A DNA stretch of 64,000 nt from DASRHK01 sp963776465 (GCA_963776465.1 CAVZMV010000002.1:3038001-3102000), one strand, 5' to 3'. Counted from the stretch's first letter, positions 50,653 to 59,954 are shown. A program made the numbers and translations. Notes: generated from the sequence alone by a model not told the origin.

Positions 50653-52110
50653 ATGAAACTCTTCGCCGCCACCTTCGCCACCGAGACCAACACCTGGGCC
50701 GTCGTGCCCACCGGTCGCGTGGACTTCGAGCGCTACGGCGTGCATCGCGGTGACGGCAGCATCCGCTCGGCCGACGGCATCGGCATGTTCCACGCGCACT
50801 TGAAGAAGCTGGCCAGCGCCGATGGCCACAGCATCGTCGAGAGCCTGACGGCATTCGCGCAGCCTGCGGGGCGCACGCGGCGCGACGTCTATGAGGACTA
50901 TCGCGATCAGATCCTCGAGGACTTGAAAGCCGCGCTGCCCGTCGACGGCGTTGTGCTGGTCCTGCACGGCGCGATGGTCGCGGAGGGCTACGACGATTGC
51001 GAGGGCGACGTGATCGAGCGCGTGCGCGCGATTGTCGGCGCCAAAGTGCCGATCGGTGTTGAGCTGGATCTGCACTGCCATTTCACCGAGCAGATGCGCC
51101 GCTTCGCCGACGTCATCGTCTGCTACAAGGAATATCCGCACACCGACGGCCTGGAGCGCCTGACCGAGGTGTATCGCCTCGTGGTTCAGCAGGCGCAAGG
51201 CCGCATCCGGCCCGTCACCGAGGTGTTCGACTGCCGCATGGTCGGCCTGTGGCACACCACGCGCGAGCCGATGATGTCGTTCGTGCAGCGCATGAAGGAT
51301 TGCGAGGGCAAGGACGGCGTGCTGTCGGTCTCGCTCGGGCACGGCTTCCCGCGCGGCGATGTCGCCGACTGCGGCGCCAAGCTCTGGGTCGTGACGGACA
51401 ATGATCCCAAGAAGGCCGCCGCGCTCGCGCGCGAGCTCGGCCGCGCCTTCTGGGATTTGCGTGAGCAGACCTACAAAGCGCCGCTGAACGTGACGCAGGC
51501 GATGCAGCACGTCCTCAAGAGCAAGCACGATCGGCCGATCGTCATGGCCGACGTCGGCGACAACCCCGGCGGCGGCGGCATGGGCGACAGCACCTTCCTG
51601 CTGCAAGGCCTGCTCGACAACGGCATCGGCAACGCGGCGATCGGCGTGTTCTGGGACCTCGGCGCCATCGCGCTGTGCCGCAGCGCCGGTGTCGGCGCGA
51701 CCATCGACCTGCGCATCGGCGGCAAGTGCGGACCGACTTCGGGCACGCCGGTCGACCTGCGCGTCACCGTGCGCGCCATCGTCGAGGACCACGCGCAGAC
51801 CGGTCTCAACGCGCGGTTTCCGATGGGCACCGGCGTGTGGGTGCAGGCCGAGAACGGCGTCGACATCGCACTCGCTTCCGGGCGCGGTCAGGTGCTGTCG
51901 CCCGAGGCCTTCGAGGGTCTGGGCATCAAGCTCGCCGGCAAGAAGCTGATCGTGGTGAAGTCCTCACAGCACTTCCACGAGACCTTCGCGCCGCTCGCGG
52001 CCGAAGTGCTCTACGTAGATTCGCCGGGCTCGACGGCGCAGGACTTCGCCGGCACCCCGTTCACCAAGCGCGATCCGAATTACTGGCCGCGGGTGGAGAA
52101 CCCGTGGTGA
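50653..52110 (+). CDS. M81 metallopeptidase, MlrC-like
   Basis: 485 residues. It is the DUF1485/M81 family that includes microcystinase C (MlrC), a cytoplasmic or periplasmic zinc peptidase. Candidate zinc ligands are in LHGAM (about 104-108), DLHCH (139-143) and YPHTD (161-165); SLGHGFP and DNPGGGGMGDS follow, and QHFHETFAPLA closes the domain. No signal peptide is visible. It is the first gene of an operon with the serine hydrolase (GTGA overlap) and the transporter (GTGA overlap). In microcystin degraders, MlrC cleaves the linear tetrapeptide at Adda-Glu. Here the substrate is not known, and mlrA was not found in this window. Confidence 0.88.
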   Translation: MKLFAATFATETNTWAVVPTGRVDFERYGVHRGDGSIRSADGIGMFHAHLKKLASADGHSIVESLTAFAQPAGRTRRDVYEDYRDQILEDLKAALPVDGVVLVLHGAMVAEGYDDCEGDVIERVRAIVGAKVPIGVELDLHCHFTEQMRRFADVIVCYKEYPHTDGLERLTEVYRLVVQQAQGRIRPVTEVFDCRMVGLWHTTREPMMSFVQRMKDCEGKDGVLSVSLGHGFPRGDVADCGAKLWVVTDNDPKKAAALARELGRAFWDLREQTYKAPLNVTQAMQHVLKSKHDRPIVMADVGDNPGGGGMGDSTFLLQGLLDNGIGNAAIGVFWDLGAIALCRSAGVGATIDLRIGGKCGPTSGTPVDLRVTVRAIVEDHAQTGLNARFPMGTGVWVQAENGVDIALASGRGQVLSPEAFEGLGIKLAGKKLIVVKSSQHFHETFAPLAAEVLYVDSPGSTAQDFAGTPFTKRDPNYWPRVENPW

Positions 52111-53747
52111 GCATCGCCGAGAAGCTGGATCCGCTGTTCGCCACCTGGAACCGCAACGACGCGCCCGGGCTCGTCGCCGGCGTCTCGCACAAGGGCGAGC
52201 GCATCTACGAGCGCGGCTTTGGCCTGGCCAGCATCGAGCACGCGACGCAGAACTCGCCGTCGATGCGCATGCGCATCGGCTCGACCACCAAACAGTTCAA
52301 CTGCGTCGGCATCCTCATGCTCGCCGAGGAAGGCAAGCTCGATCTCGACCAGCCCGTGCGCACCTATCTGCCGGAGCTCAAGGACAGCCCTGCCGGCGAC
52401 CCGACGCTCCTGCAGCTGATGCAGCACACCGGTGGCGTACGCGATCCGATGGCGTCGTGGTTCCTGATGAACTTCGGCGGCTACGGGCACATGCCCGCCG
52501 GCAGCAGCCTGCAGCTGATGCAGCGCTTCACCGAGCGCAACTTCGCGCCCGGCGAGAGCATGGCCTACAGCAATGCCGGCTACACGCTGCTCTCCTTCGT
52601 GATCGAGCGTGCCAGCGGCAAGTCGTGGGAAGCCTTCTTCGACGAGCGTGTGTTCGGGCCGCTGAAGATGAAGGACACGCAGATGCTGCGCAGCGACCTC
52701 GACATCGTCCCCAACATGGCGACGCTGCACGTGCCGCATGGCGCCGGCTGGCGCCGCGGCATCTATCCGATCGACGAATTGATCGGCTCCGGCGGTCTCA
52801 TCTCGACCATCGACGACATGCTGCGATGGGCGGCACAGGTGCGCGGCCCGCAGCGCGCGGTTGGCAGCGCAGCGTTGTGGACTCGCCTGCTCCAGCGCAC
52901 GCGGCTGACGAGCGGTGTCGAATCCGGCCTGGGTCTCGGCCTCGCGCGCGAAACCTATCGCGGCGTCGAGGTCATCCATCACGCGGGCGCCACGATGGGC
53001 TCGCAATGCCAGATGATCACCGTGCCGGCGCACGAGCTCGACGTGGTCGTCATGGCCAACCGCATGGACGCGCCGGCGCCGCTGCTGGCGATCAAGATCA
53101 TCGACGCGGTGCTGGAGTCGTCGCTCGCGCCGGTCGAAGTGCCGCCGCCGGCATCGGACTATCCGTCGATCCTGGGCGCCTGGTTCAGCCGCGATGCCGG
53201 CATGCTGCTGTCCATCAAGCCGCAGAAGCCCAAGCCCGACGCCGCCGAGGCGCTCCTGCTTTCGCTCTACCACTCGCCGGCGCAGTTCCTCCTGCGACGC
53301 GGCGAAGGCCTGTCGACGCCGCCGAGCCCGATGCGCAACGTCGAGGTCCGCAAGATTCCCGCAGAGGCCAAGCCGCAGACGCTCGAGATTCACGTCGGCG
53401 GCGCACCCGAGCGCTTCGAGCGCCTGCCCGATCCGGCGCCCAAGGTTTCTGAGGTCGCCCCCGCACTCGTCGGACGCTATCGCTACAGCGAGTTCGGCAG
53501 CGAGGTCGAGATCGTTTACCAGAACGACAAGCTGTTCCTGGATTTCCAGCCTGCCATCGGCCGCGCGCAGTGGGAGCTCGAGCCCTACTCCGCCGACGTG
53601 CTGGGCTGCGGCACCTTCCACACGGTGCCGATGCCGGTGGTCCCGAATCGCGCGGCGCTGTGCGTCGAGCGCGACGCCGCGGGCAAGGTGCGCGGCTTCT
53701 TCCTGCAGAGCGATCGCTACCGCAACGTCCGGTTCGAGCGCCTGTGA
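52107..53747 (+). CDS. serine beta-lactamase-family peptidase, MlrB-like
   Basis: 546 residues from the GTG at 52107, which overlaps the M81 stop as GTGA; a GTG at 52104 would add one residue. The class C beta-lactamase/D-aminopeptidase fold is shown by the catalytic tetrad STTK (about 59-62), YSN (about 154-156) and HHAG (about 291-294). A C-terminal beta-rich domain (about 350-546) follows, as in D-aminopeptidase DmpA/MlrB-type proteins. No signal peptide. The gene order M81, serine hydrolase, transporter and the length near 540 match MlrC, MlrB and MlrD of microcystin degraders. Such enzymes cleave peptides at D-residues, fitting the dgc genes nearby. Substrate remains inference. Confidence 0.88.
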   Translation: MSIAEKLDPLFATWNRNDAPGLVAGVSHKGERIYERGFGLASIEHATQNSPSMRMRIGSTTKQFNCVGILMLAEEGKLDLDQPVRTYLPELKDSPAGDPTLLQLMQHTGGVRDPMASWFLMNFGGYGHMPAGSSLQLMQRFTERNFAPGESMAYSNAGYTLLSFVIERASGKSWEAFFDERVFGPLKMKDTQMLRSDLDIVPNMATLHVPHGAGWRRGIYPIDELIGSGGLISTIDDMLRWAAQVRGPQRAVGSAALWTRLLQRTRLTSGVESGLGLGLARETYRGVEVIHHAGATMGSQCQMITVPAHELDVVVMANRMDAPAPLLAIKIIDAVLESSLAPVEVPPPASDYPSILGAWFSRDAGMLLSIKPQKPKPDAAEALLLSLYHSPAQFLLRRGEGLSTPPSPMRNVEVRKIPAEAKPQTLEIHVGGAPERFERLPDPAPKVSEVAPALVGRYRYSEFGSEVEIVYQNDKLFLDFQPAIGRAQWELEPYSADVLGCGTFHTVPMPVVPNRAALCVERDAAGKVRGFFLQSDRYRNVRFERL

Positions 53748-55072
53748 CCGGAGTTCCGCCGCTCAAGCGCAGCCTGCTGCTGGTCTTCGCGCTGCCGGGG
53801 ATCCTGCAGGCGTTCATGACGGCGCCGACGCTCTCGATCCTGCAGGGCGTCTACGCGAAGGAGACCGGCATCGCGCTGGTGGGCCTCGGCACCGCGCTGA
53901 TCGTCGTGCGCGTCTTCGACCTCCTCAGCGACCTTCTGATCGGCTACTGGTCGGATCGCCTGTCACTGCGCGGCGCGGGCCGCAAGGTGTTCATCGGCGC
54001 CGGCAGCATCGTCGGCGCGGCCGCGTTCTGGTTCCTGGTCCATCCGCCGGCGGGCGTGACGCCGCTCTGGTTCGGCTTCTGGTTCCTGATGGGCAACGTC
54101 GGCTGGTCGCTGATCGAAATCCCGTATCGCGCCTGGAGCCTGGAGTTCACCAGCGACTACAAGCAGCGTGCGCGCGTCGTCACCTGGATCGTGATGATGA
54201 TGCTGATCGGCAACATGCTGTTCTTCGCGACGCCGGCGCTGGCCAAGGTCCTGGGCCTGCTGCCGAGCGGCGAGCTCAACCTGCAGTCGCTGAGCTTCAC
54301 CGCGCTCGTCGTCGCAGTCATCGCACTGCCGCTGACGTTCCTCACGCTGGTACGCGTGCCGCGCGTCGTCGCCGGTGCCATCGAGATCACGCCGCCGGCG
54401 CACGAGAGCCCGCGCGCGATCTGGGCGTCGATCATCGGCAACCGGCCGCTGATCAATCTCATCTTGGCGCTCGCGGTGATGAACTTCATGTCCGGTCTGC
54501 ACACCGGCGTGCAGCTCCTCTACTTCACCAACTACCTGGGCATGAAGGACTCGGCGGCCGTGCTGTTCGCGATCGCCGTGCCGGTCGGCATGCTCGGCGT
54601 GCCGTTCTGGGGCTGGGTCGCGGGCCGCGTCCCGCGCGAGCGCATGTGGGCCGGGACGCTGGCGGGCGCGGGACTGGCGACGCTCGCATTCAGCTTCCTG
54701 GATGCGCAGTCCAGCCTCGTCGCCGTCACGATCCTGTACTGCACCGTGATCTTCTTCATGGTGGCGTCGGCGGTGGTCGCGCCCGCGCTCCTGGGTGACA
54801 TCGTCGACTACGGCAAGCAGAAGCTCGGCGTCGACCGCGCCGGCCTGTATCTGGGCATCCAGGGCCAGGTGGTGAAGGCGATCAACGCCGTCGCGGGTGG
54901 TGCGGGTCTGATCGGCCTCGGCTGGCTGGGCTTCGACGCGACGCACACCGGCGCGGACTTGAGCGCCAGCGACGTCACTGCGCTGAAGGCGCTGGTCGCA
55001 TGGCTGCCCACCGCCGGATACCTCTTCACCGCGGCGCTGATCTGGTTCTTCCCCGTCGGACGGCATCGCTGA
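53744..55072 (+). CDS. MFS/GPH-type transporter, MlrD-like position
   Basis: 442 residues from the GTG at 53744, overlapping the previous stop as GTGA. Twelve hydrophobic helices can be drawn. Family features are FDLLSDLLIGYWSDR (loop 2-3 motif), GWSLIEIPYRAWSLE and a conserved ALLGDIVDYGKQKLGVDRAG, as in glycoside-pentoside-hexuronide transporters. It is probably an inner-membrane importer for the peptide or its hydrolysis product. The GTGA coupling with both upstream genes is strong evidence that it belongs to the same pathway. Function as a peptide carrier is inferred from the gene order only. Confidence 0.88.
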   Translation: MTGVPPLKRSLLLVFALPGILQAFMTAPTLSILQGVYAKETGIALVGLGTALIVVRVFDLLSDLLIGYWSDRLSLRGAGRKVFIGAGSIVGAAAFWFLVHPPAGVTPLWFGFWFLMGNVGWSLIEIPYRAWSLEFTSDYKQRARVVTWIVMMMLIGNMLFFATPALAKVLGLLPSGELNLQSLSFTALVVAVIALPLTFLTLVRVPRVVAGAIEITPPAHESPRAIWASIIGNRPLINLILALAVMNFMSGLHTGVQLLYFTNYLGMKDSAAVLFAIAVPVGMLGVPFWGWVAGRVPRERMWAGTLAGAGLATLAFSFLDAQSSLVAVTILYCTVIFFMVASAVVAPALLGDIVDYGKQKLGVDRAGLYLGIQGQVVKAINAVAGGAGLIGLGWLGFDATHTGADLSASDVTALKALVAWLPTAGYLFTAALIWFFPVGRHR

Positions 55073-55083
55073 CCGAGCCGCAG

Positions 55084-56181
55084 ATGACCCTTGCTATGCT
55101 GCGGCGCATGGCTTCTCCCGCAAAACCGCTGGCGCTGCACGACGCCAACGGCGATCCGATCGGCCCGGTGGTGGCGCTGCAAAGCGCGCTGGACCTCGAG
55201 AGTTTCTGGACCGCGTGCGTGGCGCTGCTCGACAGCCGCATGCCGCACGTCTCCTGCAGCCTGATGTTCGACATCGTCGATTTCCAGCCGGCGAGCGCCA
55301 AGCATCGCGTCGCGCGCGCCCGCGATCCCGATTACGTGCCGGCGACCAGCCTGACGATCTCCGGGCCGTTCCTCGCCCGGCACCCGCAAGTCTCGCTCTA
55401 TACCTATTCGCAGATCGCGTCCGAGGATCCGGATGCGCACCGCCGCCGCCTGGACCAGGAGCCCGATCCGCAGTGGAACGAGTTCGTGCATCTGGCGTTC
55501 TGGCGCGAGGGCCGGCCCGAGGCGATCCTCAGCATCCATCGCGAGTCACGCCTGACCGCGGAGGAGCGTGCGTTCCTCGAGCAGCTGCACCCGATGGTGG
55601 AAGCAGGCCTGCGACGCCTGCGCGCGCTCGATGCCGAGTGGACGCGCCGCGCCGCTTACGAGAACTTCCTGCGGCGCATGCCCCTGTCGGTGATGTTCGT
55701 GAGCACCGACGGCAAGGTGATGTTCGCGACGCCCGAGGCGCAGAAGCAGTGCGATCGCTGGGAGCGCGGGCTGCGCAACACCATCCTGGAGACGCTGCCC
55801 GAAACCATCGTGCGCACGCTGGGGCACAAGGCCGGGCCGGTGAAGCTCGATCATCCCAACCTGCCGGGCTTGAGCGCGCGCGTGGAGCTCGGCTGGCAGA
55901 ACCCTGAGCTCAAGCTGCATCCCTACTACACCGTCTCGCTCACCGACCAGAGCACTGCTTCGACCGAAGTCGAGGCGTTGTCAGAGGGAGCGCTGGCGTT
56001 GCTGGAGCAGCTGACGCCCAGCGAGCGGCGCGTGGCGCTGAAGGTGGCGCTGGGCCTGCGCAACGAGGAGATCGCGCAGCAGCTCAGCCGCTCGCGGCGC
56101 ACGGTGGAGTACCAGCTGAACTCCATCTACCGCAAGCTCAACATCGATGGAAGGAATCAGCTGATCCGCGCGTTGAGCTAA
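55084..56181 (+). CDS. LuxR-type HTH regulator with N-terminal sensor region
   Basis: 365 residues from the ATG at 55084 (alternatives at 55096 and 55108). The N-terminal two-thirds is a sensor-like region, possibly PAS or GAF, with FVSTDGKVMFATPEAQK. The last 60 residues are the LuxR helix-turn-helix: LTPSERRVALKVALGLRNEE, then SRSRRTVEYQLNSIYRKLNI. It follows the transporter by 12 bases and is likely in the same transcript. It is the best candidate for the protein that reads the shared 48-bp elements, though nothing in the sequence proves this. It converges on dgcA. Confidence 0.85.
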   Translation: MTLAMLRRMASPAKPLALHDANGDPIGPVVALQSALDLESFWTACVALLDSRMPHVSCSLMFDIVDFQPASAKHRVARARDPDYVPATSLTISGPFLARHPQVSLYTYSQIASEDPDAHRRRLDQEPDPQWNEFVHLAFWREGRPEAILSIHRESRLTAEERAFLEQLHPMVEAGLRRLRALDAEWTRRAAYENFLRRMPLSVMFVSTDGKVMFATPEAQKQCDRWERGLRNTILETLPETIVRTLGHKAGPVKLDHPNLPGLSARVELGWQNPELKLHPYYTVSLTDQSTASTEVEALSEGALALLEQLTPSERRVALKVALGLRNEEIAQQLSRSRRTVEYQLNSIYRKLNIDGRNQLIRALS

Positions 56182-56215
56182 CCCCTCGATACGACGCTTC
56201 GCGTCTCCTCGGGGC
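56182..56215. other. hairpin between converging genes
   Basis: CCCC...GGGG flanks a GACGC-TTC-GCGTC stem between the LuxR stop and the dgcA stop. It may act as a bidirectional terminator or be a dispersed repeat. No U tract is present. Confidence 0.5.
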
Positions 56216-56221
56216 GAACGG

Positions 56222-57208
56222 TCACGGCAGGCCCCAGCCCTTCTGCGCCGGCGGCGTCACCCAGCCCGCTGCGTAGTCCAGCCCACCGACGCGGTCGTTC
56301 TTGAGTAGCAGCGGCCCGTCGATGTCGACGTAGTCGCACAGCTGCGCCAGGACGTGCGCCGGCGCCATGCTCATCGAGGTGCCGCCCATGCAGCCGACCA
56401 TGAGGCCGAGCTTGCGCTCGCGCGCGGCGCGGGCGATCGCGAGCCCTTCCGTCAATCCGCCGCACTTGTCGAGCTTGATGTTGATCATCTGGTAGCGGCG
56501 CGACGCCTGCTCCAACTCGCCCAGGTGCAGGCAGGATTCGTCGCCGCACAGCGGTAGCGGCGCGCGATAACCCTCCAGCGCTTCGTCCTGTCCGCGCGGC
56601 AGCGGCTGCTCGATGAACTGCACGCCCAGCTGCGCGAGCGGCGCCGCGACTTCCTTCAGCTGCTCGAAGCTCCAGCCCTGGTTCGCATCGACGACCAGGC
56701 GCGCATCCGGGCGCGCCTTGCGGATCGCGGCGACGCGCTCGACCGGACGATCTCCATTGAGCTTGATCTTGAGCAGCGCATTGGAGGATTGCGACGCCTT
56801 GCGCGCCATGTCCTCGGGCTCGGGCTCCAGGCCAATGGTGAAGACGGTTTCCACTTTCTTCGGCGACACGCCGGCCAGCGCCCAGACCGACTTGCCGCTC
56901 TGCTTGGCTTCCAGGTCCCAGAGCGCGCTGTCCACCGCGTTTCGCGACCCGCCGGGCGGCAGCAGCTTCTGCAGCGCCTCGCGCGTCACGCCCTGCTCGA
57001 TCGCGCCGCGCACGGATTCGATCTGCGCCGACATCGTCTCGCTGTTCTCCTTGGCGTAGTAAACGCCGAGCGCTTCACCGGTGCCGGAGTGCGCGCCGCT
57101 GCCGATCTCGCAGATCACGCAGTCGAAGTCGTTCCAGGTGTAGCCCGTGATGTGGAACGGGATCTTCGCGGCCCAGAGCTCGCGATGGATGGTGAGCTTG
57201 CGATTCAT
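56222..57208 (-). CDS. dgcA: N-acetyl-D-glutamate racemase, dipeptide-epimerase-like
   Basis: 328 residues of the enolase superfamily, muconate-cycloisomerase/dipeptide-epimerase branch. The catalytic barrel shows KIKLNG (Lys pair), VVDANQGW, FIEQPLP, CGDES, NIKLDKCGG and GCMGGTSMSM. By family knowledge, DgcA converts N-acetyl-D-Glu to N-acetyl-L-Glu, whereas close relatives epimerise L-Ala-D-Glu dipeptides. I chose DgcA because its ATG overlaps the stop of the DUF1611 gene (ATGA), the same dgcN-dgcA pairing seen in D-glutamate catabolism. Cytoplasmic. It converges on the LuxR gene. Confidence 0.85.
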   Translation of the reverse strand: MNRKLTIHRELWAAKIPFHITGYTWNDFDCVICEIGSGAHSGTGEALGVYYAKENSETMSAQIESVRGAIEQGVTREALQKLLPPGGSRNAVDSALWDLEAKQSGKSVWALAGVSPKKVETVFTIGLEPEPEDMARKASQSSNALLKIKLNGDRPVERVAAIRKARPDARLVVDANQGWSFEQLKEVAAPLAQLGVQFIEQPLPRGQDEALEGYRAPLPLCGDESCLHLGELEQASRRYQMINIKLDKCGGLTEGLAIARAARERKLGLMVGCMGGTSMSMAPAHVLAQLCDYVDIDGPLLLKNDRVGGLDYAAGWVTPPAQKGWGLP

Positions 57209-58224
57209 GCGTCAAGGATGCGCGAAACCACGCCCGCGAGCGAGGTCTTCAGCGGATCGAAGCACGGCAGCCCCAGCTCCTGCTCGGTGCTGCGCAGCAG
57301 CTTCTCGCGCGCGGCCTCGTCCAGCGTCGAGGTGTTGTAGCTGATGCCGACCATGCGCGCCTTCGGGTTCGTCAGGCGCGCGGCCTCGAGGTAGCGCTCG
57401 ACGGCCAGCGGCAGCGACGGCGTCGGATAGTCCGGGAACGCGTGGATGTGCGTGCGATGCGGATCGTGGCAGAGCACCATCGCGTCGGGCTGCGAGCCGT
57501 GCACGAGCCCGAGCGTCACGCCCGCATACGCCGGATGGAAGATCGAGCCCTGCCCTTCGACGACGTCCCAGTGATCGGGCGCGGCATCGGGCGACAGCGC
57601 CTCGGCGGCGCCAGCGCAGAAATCCGCGATCACGCAATCCAGCGGCACGCCACTGCCGGCGATGAGGATGCCTGTTTGACCGGTGGCGCGGAAATCGGCG
57701 GACGCGCCGACTTCGCGCAGCGCGCGGGTCAGCGCCAGCGCCGTGTACTTCTTGCCGAGCGCGCAATCGGTGCCGACGGTGAGCAGGCGCTTGCCGGTGC
57801 GCTTGCGCCCCGTGGCCGTGGTCAGGCCCGCCGGCGGCGTACGCACGTCGACCAGGCGCACGCCGCGCGCAGCGGCGGCAGCGGCCAGTCCCGGCACGTC
57901 CGACAGCCGGCTATGCATGCCGCTCACCACGTCGAGGCCAGCCTCCACCGCCTGCAGCAGGCTCGGGATCCAGGTCGGCTGCACACGGCCGCCAACCGGC
58001 GCGATGCCGATAACCAGCGAGCCGGCGCCGCGCGCCGCCGCCTCAGCCGGGGTCATGTCCGGCAGGGTGAGCGTCACCCCGCACCCGGGCAGGCGCATCT
58101 GGCCCAGGCACGACTCCGCGGTCCAGTCGCGCAGGCCGAAGGCCGTCTTGGCGTCCGAGGCTGCCGCGACCTCGCCGAGGAACAGCAGGTAGGGCTTGCG
58201 CACGGAAACGGTCACGGTGGACAC
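57205..58224 (-). CDS. dgcN: DUF1611 protein, D-glutamate N-acetyltransferase
   Basis: 339 residues from a GTG. The family is DUF1611, known from marine bacteria as DgcN, which acetylates D-Glu to N-acetyl-D-Glu. Visible features are KPYLLFLGEVAAASDAKTAF at the N-terminus, the P-loop-like TVGTDCALGKKYTALAL and the conserved VVEGQGSIFHPAYAGVTLGL stretch. It overlaps dgcA, which would racemise the product; deacetylation to L-Glu would then feed central metabolism. The gene is divergent from the serine hydrolase at 58429, with about 200 bases between. A start at one of two nearby GTG codons cannot be excluded. Confidence 0.82.
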   Translation of the reverse strand: MSTVTVSVRKPYLLFLGEVAAASDAKTAFGLRDWTAESCLGQMRLPGCGVTLTLPDMTPAEAAARGAGSLVIGIAPVGGRVQPTWIPSLLQAVEAGLDVVSGMHSRLSDVPGLAAAAAARGVRLVDVRTPPAGLTTATGRKRTGKRLLTVGTDCALGKKYTALALTRALREVGASADFRATGQTGILIAGSGVPLDCVIADFCAGAAEALSPDAAPDHWDVVEGQGSIFHPAYAGVTLGLVHGSQPDAMVLCHDPHRTHIHAFPDYPTPSLPLAVERYLEAARLTNPKARMVGISYNTSTLDEAAREKLLRSTEQELGLPCFDPLKTSLAGVVSRILDA

Positions 58225-58316
58225 GGCTCTAGTCTCGTCGGGGTTCCAGGTGCGCAGTAGACCAATCCGGGGGTGGCCGGCGCATCGGTAGAAACGCGTG
58301 ATGAGGGATGGATTCG

Positions 58317-58354
58317 TCCCCTCTCCCCTTGTGGGAGAGGGCCAGGGAGAGGGG
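58317..58354. repeat. CCCTCTCCC-type palindromic repeat
   Basis: CCCCTCTCCCCTTGTGGGAG followed by GGGCCAGGGAGAGGGG lies in the dgcN-serine hydrolase gap. Same family as at 8663. Confidence 0.85.
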
Positions 58355-58428
58355 TATTCTTGCTATTGGACGAAACCGCTCCGATTGCGATCATCACCGC
58401 CACAAAACCATCAAGGGGTCGAGAAACC

Positions 58429-59946
58429 GTGATTTCACCCGTTTGGCGTCACCTTCTGGGCGCAGCCGTGACCGCGCTCGCCCTCGCGGCCTGTGGCGGA
58501 AGCGGAAACACGACTCCGGCCCAATCCGGCGACGTCGAGACCCCGGGCGACACCGAGAACCCGCCGCCAGAACCGCCGAATGAAGGCGTGATCACCGCCC
58601 AGGAGCTGCTGCACGTGGTCGAGCGCAGCGGCCTTGAGTCGCTGCCAACCGATCCTGCCGCGGCGCTCGTGTCGATCCTGACTTACCCCGGCGGGCTCGG
58701 CGACGTCATCGCCATGCATCTGGGCCGCTACTACCCGACCCCGGACGAGCTGACCCCTGGCGTCGGACCGCTGACGGACCTGCTGCAGGCGCGCGCGAAC
58801 TTGCTGCTGAGCGGCAATCAGGCTCAGCGAAACATCGAGGACGCGATGGACGCCGAAGTAGCCGTCCTGATGCTGCCGGTGGATGCGACGACGGTCATCG
58901 TCATCCTGCCGACCAAGGTCGTCGAGAACGATCCTGCCGCCGCGCCGCTGCCCGAGGCGAAGGAGGACCTGAGCCAGCTCACCTACGAGATCAACGGCCA
59001 CACGCGCACCATCGAGCAATACATGCAGAGCGGATCCACCAACGCGATCGCGCTCGCGCACAACGGCCAGTTCATCTACGAGGCCTATCAGAACGGCTTC
59101 AACGCCAACACCCGCCACCACATGTGGTCGGTGACGAAGTCGGTCACGACCTCGCTGGTCGGCATCGCCGTCGGCGAAGGGCTCGTCAACATCCACGATC
59201 CGATCAAGACGTACATCCCCGAGGCGGAAGGCACCGTCTGGGAAGACACCACCGTCGAAGACATCCTGCAGATGGAGTCCGGCACCTTCTGGATCGACGT
59301 GCCGGTGCATCAGCCCGAAGAGCTCGTCCTGATGGGCGCCGACTTCCACTCCAACGGCCTCTACGGGATGACGCGCGACGAGTACCTGCTGCGGCTGACG
59401 CGCGTCGCGCCGCCAGGCGAGTTCTACCGCTACAACAGCGGCGATGCGCAGATGATGGCGTGGCTGCTCGAGAACGTTTACCAGAAGCCTTACTGGCAAA
59501 TCCTCTCGGAAAAGATCTGGCGGCCCGCGGGCATGCAGCACGACGCGCTGGTCATGCACGACCGCCTGGAGAACACCTTCGCCTCGATGGGCCTGATGGC
59601 CACGGCGCGCGACATGCTTCGCTTCGGCGAGCTGCACCGCAACGGCGGACGCAGCACCGATGGCCGGCAGATCATCCCCGCGGACTGGGTCCGGATGTCA
59701 CACAACTACGACAAGGAAACCGGCGGCGGCCCGCGCGGCTACATGTGGCCCTGGTGGGGCGAGAACGTCGAGGCCGGCAACTACACCGCCGAGGGTTACG
59801 GCCACCAGCTCGTCATGGTGTCGCCGTCCCTGCACATGGTCGGCGTGCGTTTCGGCAACGATCCCGTCGACTCCATCGCGCAGAAGGAGTGGGAAGCCGT
59901 GCTGACGGCGGTGGGGAATTATCTGGAGGGTGGTGGGGTGAAGTAA
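58429..59946 (+). CDS. lipoprotein serine hydrolase of the class C beta-lactamase family
   Basis: 505 residues from the GTG at 58429, chosen because AAGGGGTCGAG precedes it and it places the lipoprotein signal (lipobox LALAAC) at the N-terminus. Longer upstream starts only translate a repeat. The region at about 40-150 is poorly characterised. The catalytic domain has MWSVTKSVT (Ser-x-x-Lys), YNSGD (Tyr-x-Ser) and TAEGYGHQ, with RDMLRFGELHRNGG in between. This pattern resembles 6-aminohexanoate-dimer hydrolase (NylB-like) and related enzymes. It is divergent from dgcN and likely acts in the periplasm, where it could cut the imported peptide first. Confidence 0.85.
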   Translation: MISPVWRHLLGAAVTALALAACGGSGNTTPAQSGDVETPGDTENPPPEPPNEGVITAQELLHVVERSGLESLPTDPAAALVSILTYPGGLGDVIAMHLGRYYPTPDELTPGVGPLTDLLQARANLLLSGNQAQRNIEDAMDAEVAVLMLPVDATTVIVILPTKVVENDPAAAPLPEAKEDLSQLTYEINGHTRTIEQYMQSGSTNAIALAHNGQFIYEAYQNGFNANTRHHMWSVTKSVTTSLVGIAVGEGLVNIHDPIKTYIPEAEGTVWEDTTVEDILQMESGTFWIDVPVHQPEELVLMGADFHSNGLYGMTRDEYLLRLTRVAPPGEFYRYNSGDAQMMAWLLENVYQKPYWQILSEKIWRPAGMQHDALVMHDRLENTFASMGLMATARDMLRFGELHRNGGRSTDGRQIIPADWVRMSHNYDKETGGGPRGYMWPWWGENVEAGNYTAEGYGHQLVMVSPSLHMVGVRFGNDPVDSIAQKEWEAVLTAVGNYLEGGGVK

Positions 59947-59954
59947 GGTGCGGA

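Noticed and set aside
50653..55072. A full microcystin-degradation (mlr) cluster
   Set aside because: No MlrA-type membrane protease is found in the window, and the transporter is of the GPH type. I therefore describe the genes as MlrB- and MlrC-like without claiming microcystin as substrate.
58273..58428. Upstream extension of the serine hydrolase gene to an ATG at 58273
   Set aside because: The extra 52 codons translate the palindromic repeat at 58317 (PLSPCGRGPGRGVF) and would hide the lipoprotein signal. The GTG at 58429 with a ribosome site fits better.
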